Assembly: GCA_030679035.1 (NCBI GenBank)
Contig: JAUXTH010000106.1
Location: 1-46,582 of the forward strand
Direction: 5' to 3'
DNA length: 46,582 nucleotides
Source of the DNA: Methylobacter sp.
GTDB lineage: Bacteria > Pseudomonadota > Gammaproteobacteria > Methylococcales > Methylomonadaceae
Below, piece after piece: positions 15,489-24,409 of this stretch. Position 1 is the first letter of the stretch; the number at the start of each line of letters is the position of its first letter. The notes under the pieces are model-generated. The model saw only the letters and a list, made by a program, of their open reading frames with translations, searched no databases and was not told where the DNA came from. The position numbers and the translations under genes were made by a program.

Positions 15489-18400
15489 ATGAATTCATCA
15501 CACTATCGCCCTACCGGCCTGCTGGCCTGGTTTGCCTCCAATCCGGTGGCCGCCAATCTGCTGATGGTGCTGATTATTATCGGCGGTATCGTCGGTTTTA
15601 AGGTGATGGATAAAGAGGTGTTTCCCCGTTTCAACCCGCAGCAGATCGATGTTACGGCGAGCTATCCGGGAGCCGGCCCCCTGGAAATCGAGGAATCGGT
15701 ATGTGTGCGTATCGAGGAGGCGATCAACGATATGCCGGGGGTCAAACGGCAAAGCAGCGAGATTCGCGAAGGTGAATGCACGGTCAAGGTGTCGGTGTTG
15801 CCGGATTATGATCAGGATCAGGTCATCAGTTCCCTGCGCGGACGCATTCAAAACATCCCCCGGTTGCCGAAAAACCTGGAAAAAATCGACATACAACCCG
15901 CCATCCGCAATGGCGATGACGGCGTTATCTGGGTGGCTTTGCACGGCCCCACCGATCCGCTTACCTTGCAACGTTTCGGCGAGCGCATTCGCACCGACCT
16001 TGAGCAAATTCCCGGCGTGCTTCGGGTGCGCAATTACGGCGAGATTCCTTATGAAATCGTTATCGAGGTGGCTTCCGCCAAACTGAACCAATATCACCTG
16101 TCCTTGCATGAGGTCACCGAAGCCGTGCGCCGCGTCTCGCTGGATCAGTCGGGCGGACTGGTAAAAACGCCGTCAGGCGAATTGCAGCTTAGGGTCAAGG
16201 GTAAAGCCCAGGATGCGCTCAGTATCGGCAATCTGGTGTTGCGCACCCATGCCGATGGCACACGGCTGCGCCTGGGTGAAGTCGCCGTCATCCGCGATGG
16301 CCTCGAAGAGCAGCTGTCGGAATGGCATTATAACGGCGAGACCGCCCAGGGCTGGGAAATCCATACCAAATACAGTGCCGTCGAAGTGGCGCGCCGCGTG
16401 AAGGGCTATGTTGCCGAAATGAAGCCGCAACTGCCGGAAGGTTTGGCGATGACGACCTGGTGGGATGATTCGCAGGCTTACGACGAACGGGTGCGCACGC
16501 TGGTGGAAGACGGCCTCGGCGGTTTTGTGCTGGTGTGCTTGGTGTTGACCTTGTTTTTGCGGCTGCGCGTGGCTGTTTGGGCCGGTGTGGGGATTTTCAC
16601 TTCCGTACTCGGCGCATTGTGGCTGATGCCGACGCTGGATGTGTCCCTCAACATGTTGTCGTTGTTCGGTTTTCTGCTGGCGATGGGCATTTTGGTGGAT
16701 GATGCGATTATTATCGGCGAAAGCGTGTATTCGCATCAGCAAGAGGGGCAAGATGCCGAGGCCAGCCTTGCCGGTGCGATTAGCGGGGTACGGGCGGTGG
16801 CCTTGCCTGTGATCTTGTCGGTCATGGTGGCCCTGGTGGCGTTCCTGCCTGGGCTGTTTCTGCCCGGATGGGCGGGGCAGATGATGAAGCCGATCTGTCT
16901 GGTGATGATATTGACGCTGGTGTTTTCGCTGATTGAAGCGCTGCTGATTCTGCCCTCGCATCTGGCAGCGCCGAATCGTACAGTAATATCTTCATCCAGA
17001 CTGGAGCGTTTGCGGGAAAAGCTTAATCGCGGTCTGGAATATTTTGTCGACCGCTACTACCGCCCGTTTTTGCAGCGTGCGCTGGACTGGCGTTACCTTA
17101 CCGTTACCGGTTTCATGGTATTACTGCTCCTGTGCGGTGCATGGCTGGACAGCGGACGACTGCGCATGTCCTTGCAGGCGGATGTGATCAAGGACAGTTT
17201 CTGGGTTTCCCTGGCCTCTCCCCAGGATGCGCCTTACAGCGAAGTGCGCAACCGGGCGCAGCAGGTGGAACAGGCGTTTTTTGCCCTGCGTGATGAATTG
17301 GATGGCGTAGGCAGCGCAAATCATGATCCCAAGAAAGCCGGCGTCGTTGTCGGACTGGAAACCATGATCTGGGAGCACGGCGCCGGTTTCTGGACCGAAT
17401 TTTCAGAGGAAGGGAGGCAACGGATAGTCGTCGAGGATTTCATCAATGAGTGGCGCAAACGCGTCGGCGATTTGGGGCGCACCAAGATCGATTTTCTGTA
17501 CAAGGAAGGCGACGTACCTTACGACATCGAGTTTGATCTCGGCGCAGCCGATCCTGAACTGCTGCCCAAGGCTGCGGCTGAACTCAAGCGAGCGCTTGCC
17601 GGTTATCCTGGCGTTTACGATGTGGTCGATTCCAGCGAACCGGGCAAGCCGGAAATCCGCCTGACTTTGAAGCCGGAAGCGGAACGTTTGGGCTTGCGCC
17701 TTGAGGATTTGTCCGAGCAGGTTCGCCACGGTTACTATGGCGATGAAGTGCAACGCTTGCAGCGCGGGCGCAATGAAGTCAAGGTGATGGTGCGTTACCC
17801 GCGCGATGAACGCCAGTCGCTGGATAGTCTGGCGGCGCTGCCGGTACAATTGCCGGACGGCCAGCACGCGCCTCTGGGCACACTGGCTAAAGTGATATTA
17901 ACTCCCGGCGTCGCCAAACTGATCCGGCAAGATCGACGCCGGGTGCTGAAAGTGCAGGCGCGGGTCGATCGGCAAAAAGCCGATATCAACGCCATCTATG
18001 CCGGGCTGGAAAACGGGGAGCTGAAGAATCTGCGTTTGAATCATCCCGGCCTGAGCATCACCATCGGTCAGGAACGCCAGGAACAGCAAGCCATGACCGA
18101 GGCCTTAGGGCAATACACCCTGATTTCGCTGCTGGTGATTTATGTGCTGATTGCGGTGCCGTTCCGCTCGTATCTAAAGCCGTTTATTTTCCTGCTGGCG
18201 GCGCCGGTCGCCTGGTGCGGCGCGGTCATCGCACACGGGCTGGCGGGTTTGCCTTTGTCGATGGAATCACTGGTCGGGATGATCGCGGCCAGCGGCGTGG
18301 TCGTCAACGATAGCTTGGTGCTGCTGGATTATATGAAAGAACATCACGACCCGCAAAAGCCGATTACGGAACTGATTTGCGAAGCCTGCACCTCACGGTT

Positions 18401-18584
18401 CCGGCCGATATTTTTGGCCTTCCTGACCAATTTCGCCGGATTTCTGCCCGCTCTGCTGGAAACCAGTCCGCAAGCGCAATTTCTGATTCCAATGACCTTG
18501 TCCCTGTCGGCAGGCCTGCTGCTGGGCATGGCCGCCAGCCTGATATTAACGCCGGTTTGTTATGCTATTTTGGGCAAGGCATAA
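15489..18584 (+). CDS. RND efflux permease (AcrB/HAE family)
   Basis: This 1031-residue inner-membrane RND pump has TM1 near residues 18-38 (SNPVAANLLMVLIIIGGIVGF). Two large periplasmic loops each carry porter and docking subdomains. Helices with the family pattern follow, including GLGGFVLVCLVLTLFLRLRVAVWAG, LLAMGILVDDAIIIGESV (the proton-relay Asp pair in TM4) and ESLVGMIAASGVVVNDSLVLLDY in TM10-11. The first periplasmic portion (VFPRFNPQQIDVTASYPGAGPLEIEESVCVRIEEAI) is typical of the environmental HAE group rather than AcrB itself. It would export drugs, lipids or siderophores by proton antiport. Given the tonB-exbBD neighbour, siderophore export or recycling is an attractive but unproven role. 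Confidence 0.94.
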   Translation: MNSSHYRPTGLLAWFASNPVAANLLMVLIIIGGIVGFKVMDKEVFPRFNPQQIDVTASYPGAGPLEIEESVCVRIEEAINDMPGVKRQSSEIREGECTVKVSVLPDYDQDQVISSLRGRIQNIPRLPKNLEKIDIQPAIRNGDDGVIWVALHGPTDPLTLQRFGERIRTDLEQIPGVLRVRNYGEIPYEIVIEVASAKLNQYHLSLHEVTEAVRRVSLDQSGGLVKTPSGELQLRVKGKAQDALSIGNLVLRTHADGTRLRLGEVAVIRDGLEEQLSEWHYNGETAQGWEIHTKYSAVEVARRVKGYVAEMKPQLPEGLAMTTWWDDSQAYDERVRTLVEDGLGGFVLVCLVLTLFLRLRVAVWAGVGIFTSVLGALWLMPTLDVSLNMLSLFGFLLAMGILVDDAIIIGESVYSHQQEGQDAEASLAGAISGVRAVALPVILSVMVALVAFLPGLFLPGWAGQMMKPICLVMILTLVFSLIEALLILPSHLAAPNRTVISSSRLERLREKLNRGLEYFVDRYYRPFLQRALDWRYLTVTGFMVLLLLCGAWLDSGRLRMSLQADVIKDSFWVSLASPQDAPYSEVRNRAQQVEQAFFALRDELDGVGSANHDPKKAGVVVGLETMIWEHGAGFWTEFSEEGRQRIVVEDFINEWRKRVGDLGRTKIDFLYKEGDVPYDIEFDLGAADPELLPKAAAELKRALAGYPGVYDVVDSSEPGKPEIRLTLKPEAERLGLRLEDLSEQVRHGYYGDEVQRLQRGRNEVKVMVRYPRDERQSLDSLAALPVQLPDGQHAPLGTLAKVILTPGVAKLIRQDRRRVLKVQARVDRQKADINAIYAGLENGELKNLRLNHPGLSITIGQERQEQQAMTEALGQYTLISLLVIYVLIAVPFRSYLKPFIFLLAAPVAWCGAVIAHGLAGLPLSMESLVGMIAASGVVVNDSLVLLDYMKEHHDPQKPITELICEACTSRFRPIFLAFLTNFAGFLPALLETSPQAQFLIPMTLSLSAGLLLGMAASLILTPVCYAILGKA

Positions 18585-18629
18585 AGCGGTTAAGCGGTAG
18601 GCAGGGAACAATACGCCTGTACACCATGT

Positions 18630-19316
18630 CTAACACTTCGTCCCTAGCGTCCTGCTTTCATCCAGCACAGCAATTGCTTCCTCACAGCTGATTATATTTT
18701 CCTTATTGCTAAGAATATACTCAGACAAGCGCTCAACGGCCTTCCAATGATTGGGTGAGTTTATGAACTGAAAGGCTTTATTAAACAGCTCCGTCATCTT
18801 TTCTTGGCGCCGACTCCGTGCAGGGATATAGATGTCCAGATATTCATAAACTTTATTAAGATCGGATGTGCCGCCGTAATTATGCAGGGCATTGAGGTTA
18901 ACCAGTTGCGCATTAAACTGTTCACCATCGCGAAGGGCTACGTGTTTTGCTTCCGCTAGCGGCCCGATCAGCAGATTGATCATATCCGCTTCAAAAGCGG
19001 TCTGATAGGCATCTTGCTCGGTGGCTGAGAAATAATAGGTGCTTTCAAGCAACGCAACCGGCAGGCTATGGATCAGGCGGCCTCCTTCAACGACGGCGGC
19101 ATAGTGGTCATAGGCTAATGAGCAGGTATTCAAAGGACTGTCTCTCAAGCGATCCAGCGCCTTGATGGTGATTTGAAAATACACCGGGGGCAGTTGTTTT
19201 TGTTTGTTGTATAGATAAATGGCGGCGGCGTGACCGGCCTCATGGAAAGTGATTTGCCTGATCAAATCTTGATCAGCAATGGCGTAGGATGTATCAGTTT
19301 GGTAATTCCGTTTCAT
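18630..19316 (-). CDS. Stand-alone M41 (FtsH-type) zinc peptidase-like protein
   Basis: This 228-residue protein has no signal peptide or TM segment. It has a zinc-binding HEAGH at residues 25-29 within ITFHEAGHAAAIYLYN, a GPLAEAK segment at 118-124, and GGTSDLNKVYEYL at 149-160 where Asp152 could be the third metal ligand. That order (HExxH, G-x2-AE, then D in a small-residue stretch) resembles the peptidase domain of FtsH (family M41), here without the AAA ATPase or membrane anchor. Possible functions are an ATP-independent protease or an adaptor with a vestigial peptidase fold. The ATG has GGTGA upstream. It is monocistronic and divergent from the IHF-like gene. Confidence 0.7.
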   Translation of the reverse strand: MKRNYQTDTSYAIADQDLIRQITFHEAGHAAAIYLYNKQKQLPPVYFQITIKALDRLRDSPLNTCSLAYDHYAAVVEGGRLIHSLPVALLESTYYFSATEQDAYQTAFEADMINLLIGPLAEAKHVALRDGEQFNAQLVNLNALHNYGGTSDLNKVYEYLDIYIPARSRRQEKMTELFNKAFQFINSPNHWKAVERLSEYILSNKENIISCEEAIAVLDESRTLGTKC

Positions 19317-19602
19317 GATTTCACCAGCAGGCTAAAAAGATGCGGCCAGGGCTGCTGACCGCACATAGAGGAAGGATGGTAAAACTCTAATAAAGAAGTG
19401 ACACAAGAGCTGGGCATAGTCTAATGAACAAAAGTAGCTTTGAAAATGTGACCGATTGCCGCGCGACAATAAGCCGCGGCAAATGGCACGGTATGTGCTT
19501 TGTATCTTGGTTTGCATTATAAAAACCTTTCCAGGGCTTATGGTTACTGGGCTTAAATAAAACATCACATAAACCACTGAGGCATTTCACATAGTAGAAT
19601 AG

Positions 19603-19614
19603 GGCATATGACAC
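19603..19614. promoter_or_regulatory. Copy of the GGCATATGACAC motif upstream of the IHF-like gene
   Basis: This 12-mer is identical to one arm of the inverted repeat before the fecI-like gene (3414-3425). It lies 52 bp before the ihfB-like start. Only one arm is present, so function as an operator is uncertain. Confidence 0.3.
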
Positions 19615-19665
19615 ACAACCCTGCTTGGCTGTTTGAATGGCTTTTAGTCTAACACGGAAACTGAC

Positions 19666-19977
19666 ATGATTAAATCTGAACTTATTGACGCATTGGCGAA
19701 AAAACGGCCTCATTTAGAGCGAAAAGAGGTGGAATTGGCGGTAGCCTGTATGCTCGAGCAGATGAGTAAGGCGTTGACGGCTAACGATAGAATAGAAATC
19801 CGAGGCTTTGGCAGTTTCTCCTTGCGTCACCACCCGCCTTATACAGGTCGAGATCCGCGATCTGGAGCGGAATTAAACTTGCCTGCCAGATATTCGCCCT
19901 ATTTTAAACCGGGCAAAGCGCTACGGCAGCGGGTTGATTTGTTAAGAGAGACTTGTCAGATTAAACGGAAAGCCTAG
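19666..19977 (+). CDS. ihfB: Integration host factor beta-like DNA-binding protein
   Basis: The 103-residue protein is an HU/IHF-family DNA-bending protein and is closest to the IHF beta chain. It opens MIKSELIDALAKKRPHLERKEVELAVACMLEQM and has the core RIEIRGFGSFSLRHHPPYTGRDPRSG and the wedge/tail PYFKPGKALRQRVD. Proline in the DNA-wrapping arm is at the expected place in the GRDPRSG ribbon. It usually pairs with IHF-alpha. The classical ihfB lies after rpsA; here it stands alone, so it may be an additional divergent copy. IHF is also required by sigma-54 promoters such as the one upstream of the pilin, although no IHF site was assigned. Confidence 0.85.
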   Translation: MIKSELIDALAKKRPHLERKEVELAVACMLEQMSKALTANDRIEIRGFGSFSLRHHPPYTGRDPRSGAELNLPARYSPYFKPGKALRQRVDLLRETCQIKRKA

Positions 19978-20062
19978 TTTTTAATTAACCGCAGCTTGAG
20001 CGAATATTATGGCCAATAATTCGGTGGCAGTATGCAGCGAGGGCAGGGGGATTGCAACGCTG

Positions 20063-20104
20063 CGGTGACCAAGAAAATTCTCAGTCACCGCATCATTTTT
20101 ATTG
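20063..20104 (+). terminator. Rho-independent terminator after ihfB-like gene
   Basis: TGCGGTGAC (20063-20071) pairs perfectly with GTCACCGCA (20086-20094), followed on the plus strand by TCATTTTTAT. It is the expected terminator for the plus-strand gene and overlaps the 3' end of the convergent SmbP gene. Confidence 0.75.
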
Positions 20105-20443
20105 ACCGATGGATTGACGCATATGGGTCATTGCTTCTTCGGTATGTTTGGTACCGACATCAGCATGTCCTTTTTTAGCGTGATCTATAGCTTCTTTTAA
20201 ATGTTTAACCGCGTCCGTCATGTGTACATGTGCTTCAGCATGTTCTTTTTCAGCCGCTTCGGCATGTTTTAAACCTTCTTCAGCATGCTTGAGCAACTGA
20301 TCGGCATGACCATCTTGTCCATGAGCCGTAGCCATAGCCGAATGCTCCAGCGCTTGCGCAGTATGATGCTCGGTAGCATTAGACTGGGAGCTTAAACCAA
20401 GAGCGAGGGCACCCATTAACACAGCAATAAATTTTAATTTCAT
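20099..20443 (-). CDS. SmbP-like small histidine-rich periplasmic metal-binding protein
   Basis: This 114-residue protein has a signal peptide (MKLKFIAVLMGALALGLSSQSNA) followed by an Ala/His/Glu-rich helical domain. It carries 15 histidines at roughly heptad spacing (LKHAEEGLKHAEAAEKEHAEAHVHM...KHLKEAIDHAKKGHADVGTKHTEEAMTHM). This is the pattern of SmbP, the small metal-binding protein first known from Nitrosomonas, a four-helix bundle that binds copper and other divalent metals in the periplasm. A likely role is metal buffering beside the metallophore systems. AAGGAAATCC precedes the ATG. Cleavage near SNA/TEHH is inferred. Confidence 0.85.
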   Translation of the reverse strand: MKLKFIAVLMGALALGLSSQSNATEHHTAQALEHSAMATAHGQDGHADQLLKHAEEGLKHAEAAEKEHAEAHVHMTDAVKHLKEAIDHAKKGHADVGTKHTEEAMTHMRQSIGQ

Positions 20444-20574
20444 GAGGATTTCCTTAAATGATTAGTCGATGTTGCATCACCGAGCACCTAGCGTGTAGAC
20501 GACGCATTCAGGTAATGCAGGTTACGATAGTACGATGATAGGTAGCGCATGTCTAGTTGTTGCAGTTACGTAAG

Positions 20575-21795
20575 TCAAGGCATACACGCACTCCTTTCAA
20601 AATTGTTAAGGATACAATGCCCGCCCGACATCACAAGATCGGGATATTCCAGTATTTTTAGATCATGGGTAGGGTCGCCTTTGACGGCGATCAGATCGGC
20701 CGGTGCGCCGGGTTGCAGGGTGCCCAGCAGCGGACTATTCAAATACCGGCCTGACTTGGATGTCGCGCTACGCAAGACCTCAAGCGGTTGCATGTCGGTC
20801 GTGTGCATCATAGCGATAAGCTCCTGCGCATCTATGCCCCAGGGAATGTCCGGGTGCGCTATTTCAGCGCCGTACAACAAGTTCCCGCCCAATGCCGCCA
20901 ACGATTGGGCATTGTGAACAATGCCTGGACACTTCGACAACGTATCCAGCGTGGTGATGGTTGTAACCCTTTGCTGCACCGCTTTTTTCAGCAAGGCATC
21001 GGGAATAACGGCGCATGGCAGATGCGCCCATTCATCAACGCCCGCATCAAGGGCAATCTTTGCGCCTTGTGCCTCGCCTAGATGCGCCGTCACTTTCCGG
21101 CCCTGTTTATGGGCTTCATCGACTATCGCCTTGACGATATTTTCCGGCAATAGCGGCCATGTCTTTTTTGAAGGGTGAGCCTTGTGATGCTTTGCACCGG
21201 CATGATGATGGCCCTCAGTCCAAGGTGCCCCCGCTTCGCCGCCGGGTTCCAGCGCGACCTTGATCATGACTGCGCCGCCGTCAATAAGACTGCGCACGGT
21301 TTCTCGCGCCTGCTGTTCCGTGGCAACGGCTATGGCGATATTTTCAGTTCCTAATGCTGGAATCGGATATCCGCCGGGCGCGGTAATAATCGGCCCGGAA
21401 GTGAGCACACGCAAGCTACCGTCGCCGCCGTACGGCTGGTGCAAGGGTCCGCCCACATCCCGAATCGTGGTGATGCCGTGCTTTAGAACGGTATCCGCCG
21501 GAATATGGTGAAAGCCCAGATGGGCGTGCAGTTCGATAAAACCGGGCAGCAAGGTTGCATCGCCCAAATCAATGACTTTTGCCTTGATGGACTTGAATGC
21601 TTCGGGGCTGTCGATTTGGGCGATAATCCCGCCGATCACCAATACCGACGTATTCGTTCTGATGGTCTTGCCGTCGAATACGCGCTCAGCATGGATAAGC
21701 ACGGGTGTTTGTTCCGTTTCTTGGGCAATAACCGGGAAGGCTGTTAAGGCTAAAAGCCTTAAGAGTTTTATTAGGGAATGTATTTTCATTATCAC
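20575..21795 (-). CDS. Exported metal-dependent amidohydrolase
   Basis: This 406-residue protein of the imidazolonepropionase-like amidohydrolase group has an N-terminal signal peptide (IHSLIKLLRLLALTAFPVIAQ). The beta-sandwich start is VLIHAERVFDGKTI. The first metal motif is LPGFIELHAHLGFHH (HxH), followed by HGITTIRDVGG, IKVALEPGG (candidate carbamylated Lys), VTAHLGEAQG and DEWAHLPCAV. The C-terminal half has EVLRSATSKSGRYLNSPLLGTLQPGAPADLIAVKGDP. Relatives hydrolyse cyclic amides or dipeptides. A notable His-rich loop (GHHHAGAKHHKAH) lies between strands 3 and 4. A start two codons in (MKIHS) is equally plausible. It is monocistronic and 130 bp downstream of smbP. Confidence 0.85.
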   Translation of the reverse strand: MIMKIHSLIKLLRLLALTAFPVIAQETEQTPVLIHAERVFDGKTIRTNTSVLVIGGIIAQIDSPEAFKSIKAKVIDLGDATLLPGFIELHAHLGFHHIPADTVLKHGITTIRDVGGPLHQPYGGDGSLRVLTSGPIITAPGGYPIPALGTENIAIAVATEQQARETVRSLIDGGAVMIKVALEPGGEAGAPWTEGHHHAGAKHHKAHPSKKTWPLLPENIVKAIVDEAHKQGRKVTAHLGEAQGAKIALDAGVDEWAHLPCAVIPDALLKKAVQQRVTTITTLDTLSKCPGIVHNAQSLAALGGNLLYGAEIAHPDIPWGIDAQELIAMMHTTDMQPLEVLRSATSKSGRYLNSPLLGTLQPGAPADLIAVKGDPTHDLKILEYPDLVMSGGHCILNNFERSACMP

Positions 21796-21855
21796 GCGAT
21801 TTAGCAGTTCGTTTTTTTAAACAGAGCGGGTGCTATTCAATCAATATTAGGAATG

Positions 21856-21909
21856 TTCAAAGCAAGCTTTGAACTCCGACGTTAAAGGGAGTCCAAAGCT
21901 TGCTTTGGA
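21856..21909. repeat. 22-bp inverted repeat built from two palindromes
   Basis: Left arm 21856-21877 and right arm 21888-21909 are inverted copies (about 20 of 22 match), and each arm is itself palindromic around AAAGCAAGCTTT or AAAGCTTGCTTT. It lies between the amidohydrolase start and the 3' end of the FecA-like receptor and looks like a REP-type element. Confidence 0.6.
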
Positions 21910-21994
21910 TGCATTTGGAAAGGGTATTGTCGGCAACTCAGCGTTCGCGGCGCAGCGCGCCATTCGACACAGCTCAGGACAGGCCTTGACTGCA

Positions 21995-22015
21995 TTCCCA
22001 CGCAGCGCGTGGGAA
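21995..22015. repeat. TTCCCACGC palindromic repeat
   Basis: TTCCCACGC (21995-22003) and GCGTGGGAA (22007-22015) form a 9-bp stem with a 3-nt loop, 30 bp after the receptor stop. The shape is that of a dispersed GC-rich palindrome that can also act as a transcription end for the minus-strand receptor. Confidence 0.55.
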
Positions 22016-22045
22016 CGAGGCAACTCAACATTAACCGATGAGTCA

Positions 22046-24277
22046 TTAATAAGTGATTTCTATGCCGCCATAGAAAGACAGTGGCGCACCCGCGTTTAAC
22101 ATCGCATCGGTTGCCGTTGCGGTGTTCATAATATTGGTATTGGCGACGTATTTGGTATCCAGCAAGTTCCGGCCTTCGAGAAACACCTTGTAATGATTAT
22201 TAGACCAGCCGGTACGCATGCCGAGCAGACCGTAAGCGTTGATCTTATAGGTATTCGCGTAGTCTCCCCAGCGCTTACCTGCCACGTCAAAAGTGGGGCC
22301 GATAAAATATCCGCTCGCATGGTGATAAAGGGCTTCACCTTTTAAGAAATATTTGGGTGCTGCCGGTAAAGCATTGTTGCCGTAAGTGCGGTCATTATCA
22401 AAGTTGAAATGGTTGATAGTGAAGTTCAGCATGGGTTTGATCGTATGCGTACCCTTTCCATCCAGGGCAAAGCTGCCGCCGATTAAACCTTCAACGCCCG
22501 CGTGAGTGGTCTTATCAAAGTTCGCTGCCTTGGCAGAGCCGCCTGGTGGGGTAGTGGATAGAATCTCGTTGTTGAGCCATGAATAATACAGCGCCAAATC
22601 CCAGTTTACAGTGTTTAAGTTGCCGACTTTTTGATTGCCACGGGTACCTATTTCGACAGAAGTGCCTTCCGTTGCCTTAAGATTGGTCGTGCTCGAGCCG
22701 GCGGTGATGTTGTCCGATATATTATAGTTAGTCGGCGGCGCGTATAAACGGCTGACATTGCCGTAAATGCTGGAGCTCTTGGTTAGGTTATACATCAGGC
22801 CTAAGCTGGGATTAATGCCGGCATAGTCATTGCTCGGGTTGCCGCCTTGAGAATAGACATTAAAGTTGGCGTCCTGGGGAATGGGTAATCTTTTATTATT
22901 GACTTCACGGTGTGCAAACACGCCTTGCAACGCGGGTGTCAGTGTCCATTTATCGGTAATATGCCAATGATCCTGGGCAAAAATTTCGACATTATCGGCT
23001 TTCTTGGTGATTTGATTGGTCATAGGCCCGCGATTGCCGCCGACATTCGTGTAGTTGCCGCCTTTATCCGAGTTGGTGCCGTAATTCATGCCCAGTAATA
23101 ATTCGTGGCTGTCCAGGCGCAGGTTGTAGCGGGCGGACGTTCCCCAGTCCTGTTGGACGGAATCGACCAGCAGGCTAAACCTGTCCGCCGTATCGCCGGG
23201 AAAAAAATGTACCGTATCCACGATCGGATGGTAAAGATGCTGGTTCTCGAAAGAAAAACCGACATCGAGAGAGCTTTTGTCATCAATGGTCCAGGTTGTT
23301 TTGTTGGCGACACGTTCGGTCTCTGTGTTCAGCTGGTAATTGCCGCCGATAGCTTGCGTACTGGCCTGATAGGGGTTGGCGTCGAATTGCGCCCGAGTCA
23401 ACTGCCCCGGCAACTGCTGATTATTTTTAATGTAGCTCACAAAAGTACGGTTAACGATGGAATCGGAGATTTGCCAGCCGAAGTTGCTGTAAACGCCAAA
23501 TCGATCCTGCTTGTTATGGTCACGATAGCCGTCCCATTCTTTTCCTTCAAGGGTCAGCAGGCCGTCGAAGCTGTCATTGAACACCTTGCTGACCGTTCCT
23601 CGACCGAGAAATTGACCGAAACTGCCGCCGCTGAGCGCGAGCCTTGCGGTAGGGCTGTTATGGGCGGTGGGTGAGGTAAAATCGATCGCGCCGCCCAAGG
23701 TGCTGGCACCATACTTGAATGCATTGCCTCCGCGCGCAACGGTTGCAAAACTCGAGGCCAACGGATCGATCATGCGGTTGTGGTTGTTGCCGTCAGCGGC
23801 CGTGACCGGCAGGCCGTCTTGCAGCAACTTAACGCCGCTCCCGGCAAAGTTATTGGCATCCAGATTCGAACCGCGGCTGGAAATAAACGCTTCGTCATTG
23901 CCGCTTTGGCTAGGCGCCCAAACACCGGGCACATAACGAAAAAAATCCGCTACGCTGGATACGTTTCGATCATGCAAGCCATTGATGTCAACCACGTTGA
24001 CGCCGCCTGGAGAAAGAGCAACTTCGGCGCTTGCCGCGGCAAGTTTTTGGTCGCTTTTTTCCGTCACTTCCATCGTATTAAGTACGAAAGGCTTTTCAGC
24101 TTCGGCTGCTTTATCAGGCTTAGATTTGGCTTTTTTGCCCGCTGTCTTTGCAGTTTTATCGGCAGTAGTTGGCGGCTCTTGCGCCATCGCGGCGGTACTG
24201 GATAGTAAAAAGGCAACGAATAGAGGGCTGCTTAACTGTAAAAGTCTGGCAGGCCGAGTGGAGCGTATGAGTTTCAT
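22046..24277 (-). CDS. TonB-dependent receptor, FecA-like
   Basis: This outer-membrane receptor of about 743 residues starts at ATG 24277 (MKLIRSTRPARLLQLSSPLFVAFLLSSTAAMA signal peptide); a longer frame from 24304 lacks support. A Lys/Ala-rich linker (DKTAKTAGKKAKSKPDKAAEAEKP) precedes a TonB-box-like FVLNTMEVT. The plug is next (GGVNVVDINGLHDRNVSSVADFFRYVPGVWAPSQSGNDEAFISSRGS...GVKLLQDGLPVTAADG...YGASTLGGAIDFTSPT), and the barrel ends APLSFYGGIEITY. There is no STN domain, so control should be at the promoter, not by surface signalling. Upstream lie a 15-bp perfect hairpin and a copy of the AraC-linked motif. The ligand may be ferric citrate or another iron chelate. Confidence 0.93.
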   Translation of the reverse strand: MKLIRSTRPARLLQLSSPLFVAFLLSSTAAMAQEPPTTADKTAKTAGKKAKSKPDKAAEAEKPFVLNTMEVTEKSDQKLAAASAEVALSPGGVNVVDINGLHDRNVSSVADFFRYVPGVWAPSQSGNDEAFISSRGSNLDANNFAGSGVKLLQDGLPVTAADGNNHNRMIDPLASSFATVARGGNAFKYGASTLGGAIDFTSPTAHNSPTARLALSGGSFGQFLGRGTVSKVFNDSFDGLLTLEGKEWDGYRDHNKQDRFGVYSNFGWQISDSIVNRTFVSYIKNNQQLPGQLTRAQFDANPYQASTQAIGGNYQLNTETERVANKTTWTIDDKSSLDVGFSFENQHLYHPIVDTVHFFPGDTADRFSLLVDSVQQDWGTSARYNLRLDSHELLLGMNYGTNSDKGGNYTNVGGNRGPMTNQITKKADNVEIFAQDHWHITDKWTLTPALQGVFAHREVNNKRLPIPQDANFNVYSQGGNPSNDYAGINPSLGLMYNLTKSSSIYGNVSRLYAPPTNYNISDNITAGSSTTNLKATEGTSVEIGTRGNQKVGNLNTVNWDLALYYSWLNNEILSTTPPGGSAKAANFDKTTHAGVEGLIGGSFALDGKGTHTIKPMLNFTINHFNFDNDRTYGNNALPAAPKYFLKGEALYHHASGYFIGPTFDVAGKRWGDYANTYKINAYGLLGMRTGWSNNHYKVFLEGRNLLDTKYVANTNIMNTATATDAMLNAGAPLSFYGGIEITY

Positions 24278-24330
24278 GGTGATTCCAACGTAGTAAGCAA
24301 ACACACCTCAGTATTGGCTGAGAACCTATT

Positions 24331-24368
24331 TATTCGAGCCAAATCAATGTCTGGATTTGGCTCGAATA
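24331..24368 (-). promoter_or_regulatory. Perfect 15-bp inverted repeat in the FecA-like receptor leader
   Basis: TATTCGAGCCAAATC (24331-24345) pairs exactly with GATTTGGCTCGAATA (24354-24368) across 8 nt, ending 54 bp before the receptor ATG. It is not followed by a T-run on the minus strand. It could be an operator or an RNA hairpin in the 5' leader. Confidence 0.5.
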
Positions 24369-24409
24369 CAGTGTGAAGATACTACCCAATAACAGCAGCG
24401 ATTTCCTCG

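Noticed and set aside
16173-16961. Long minus-strand open frame (262 codons) in the RND permease
   Set aside because: Antisense to a clear permease gene, with His/Gln-rich composition typical of shadow frames.
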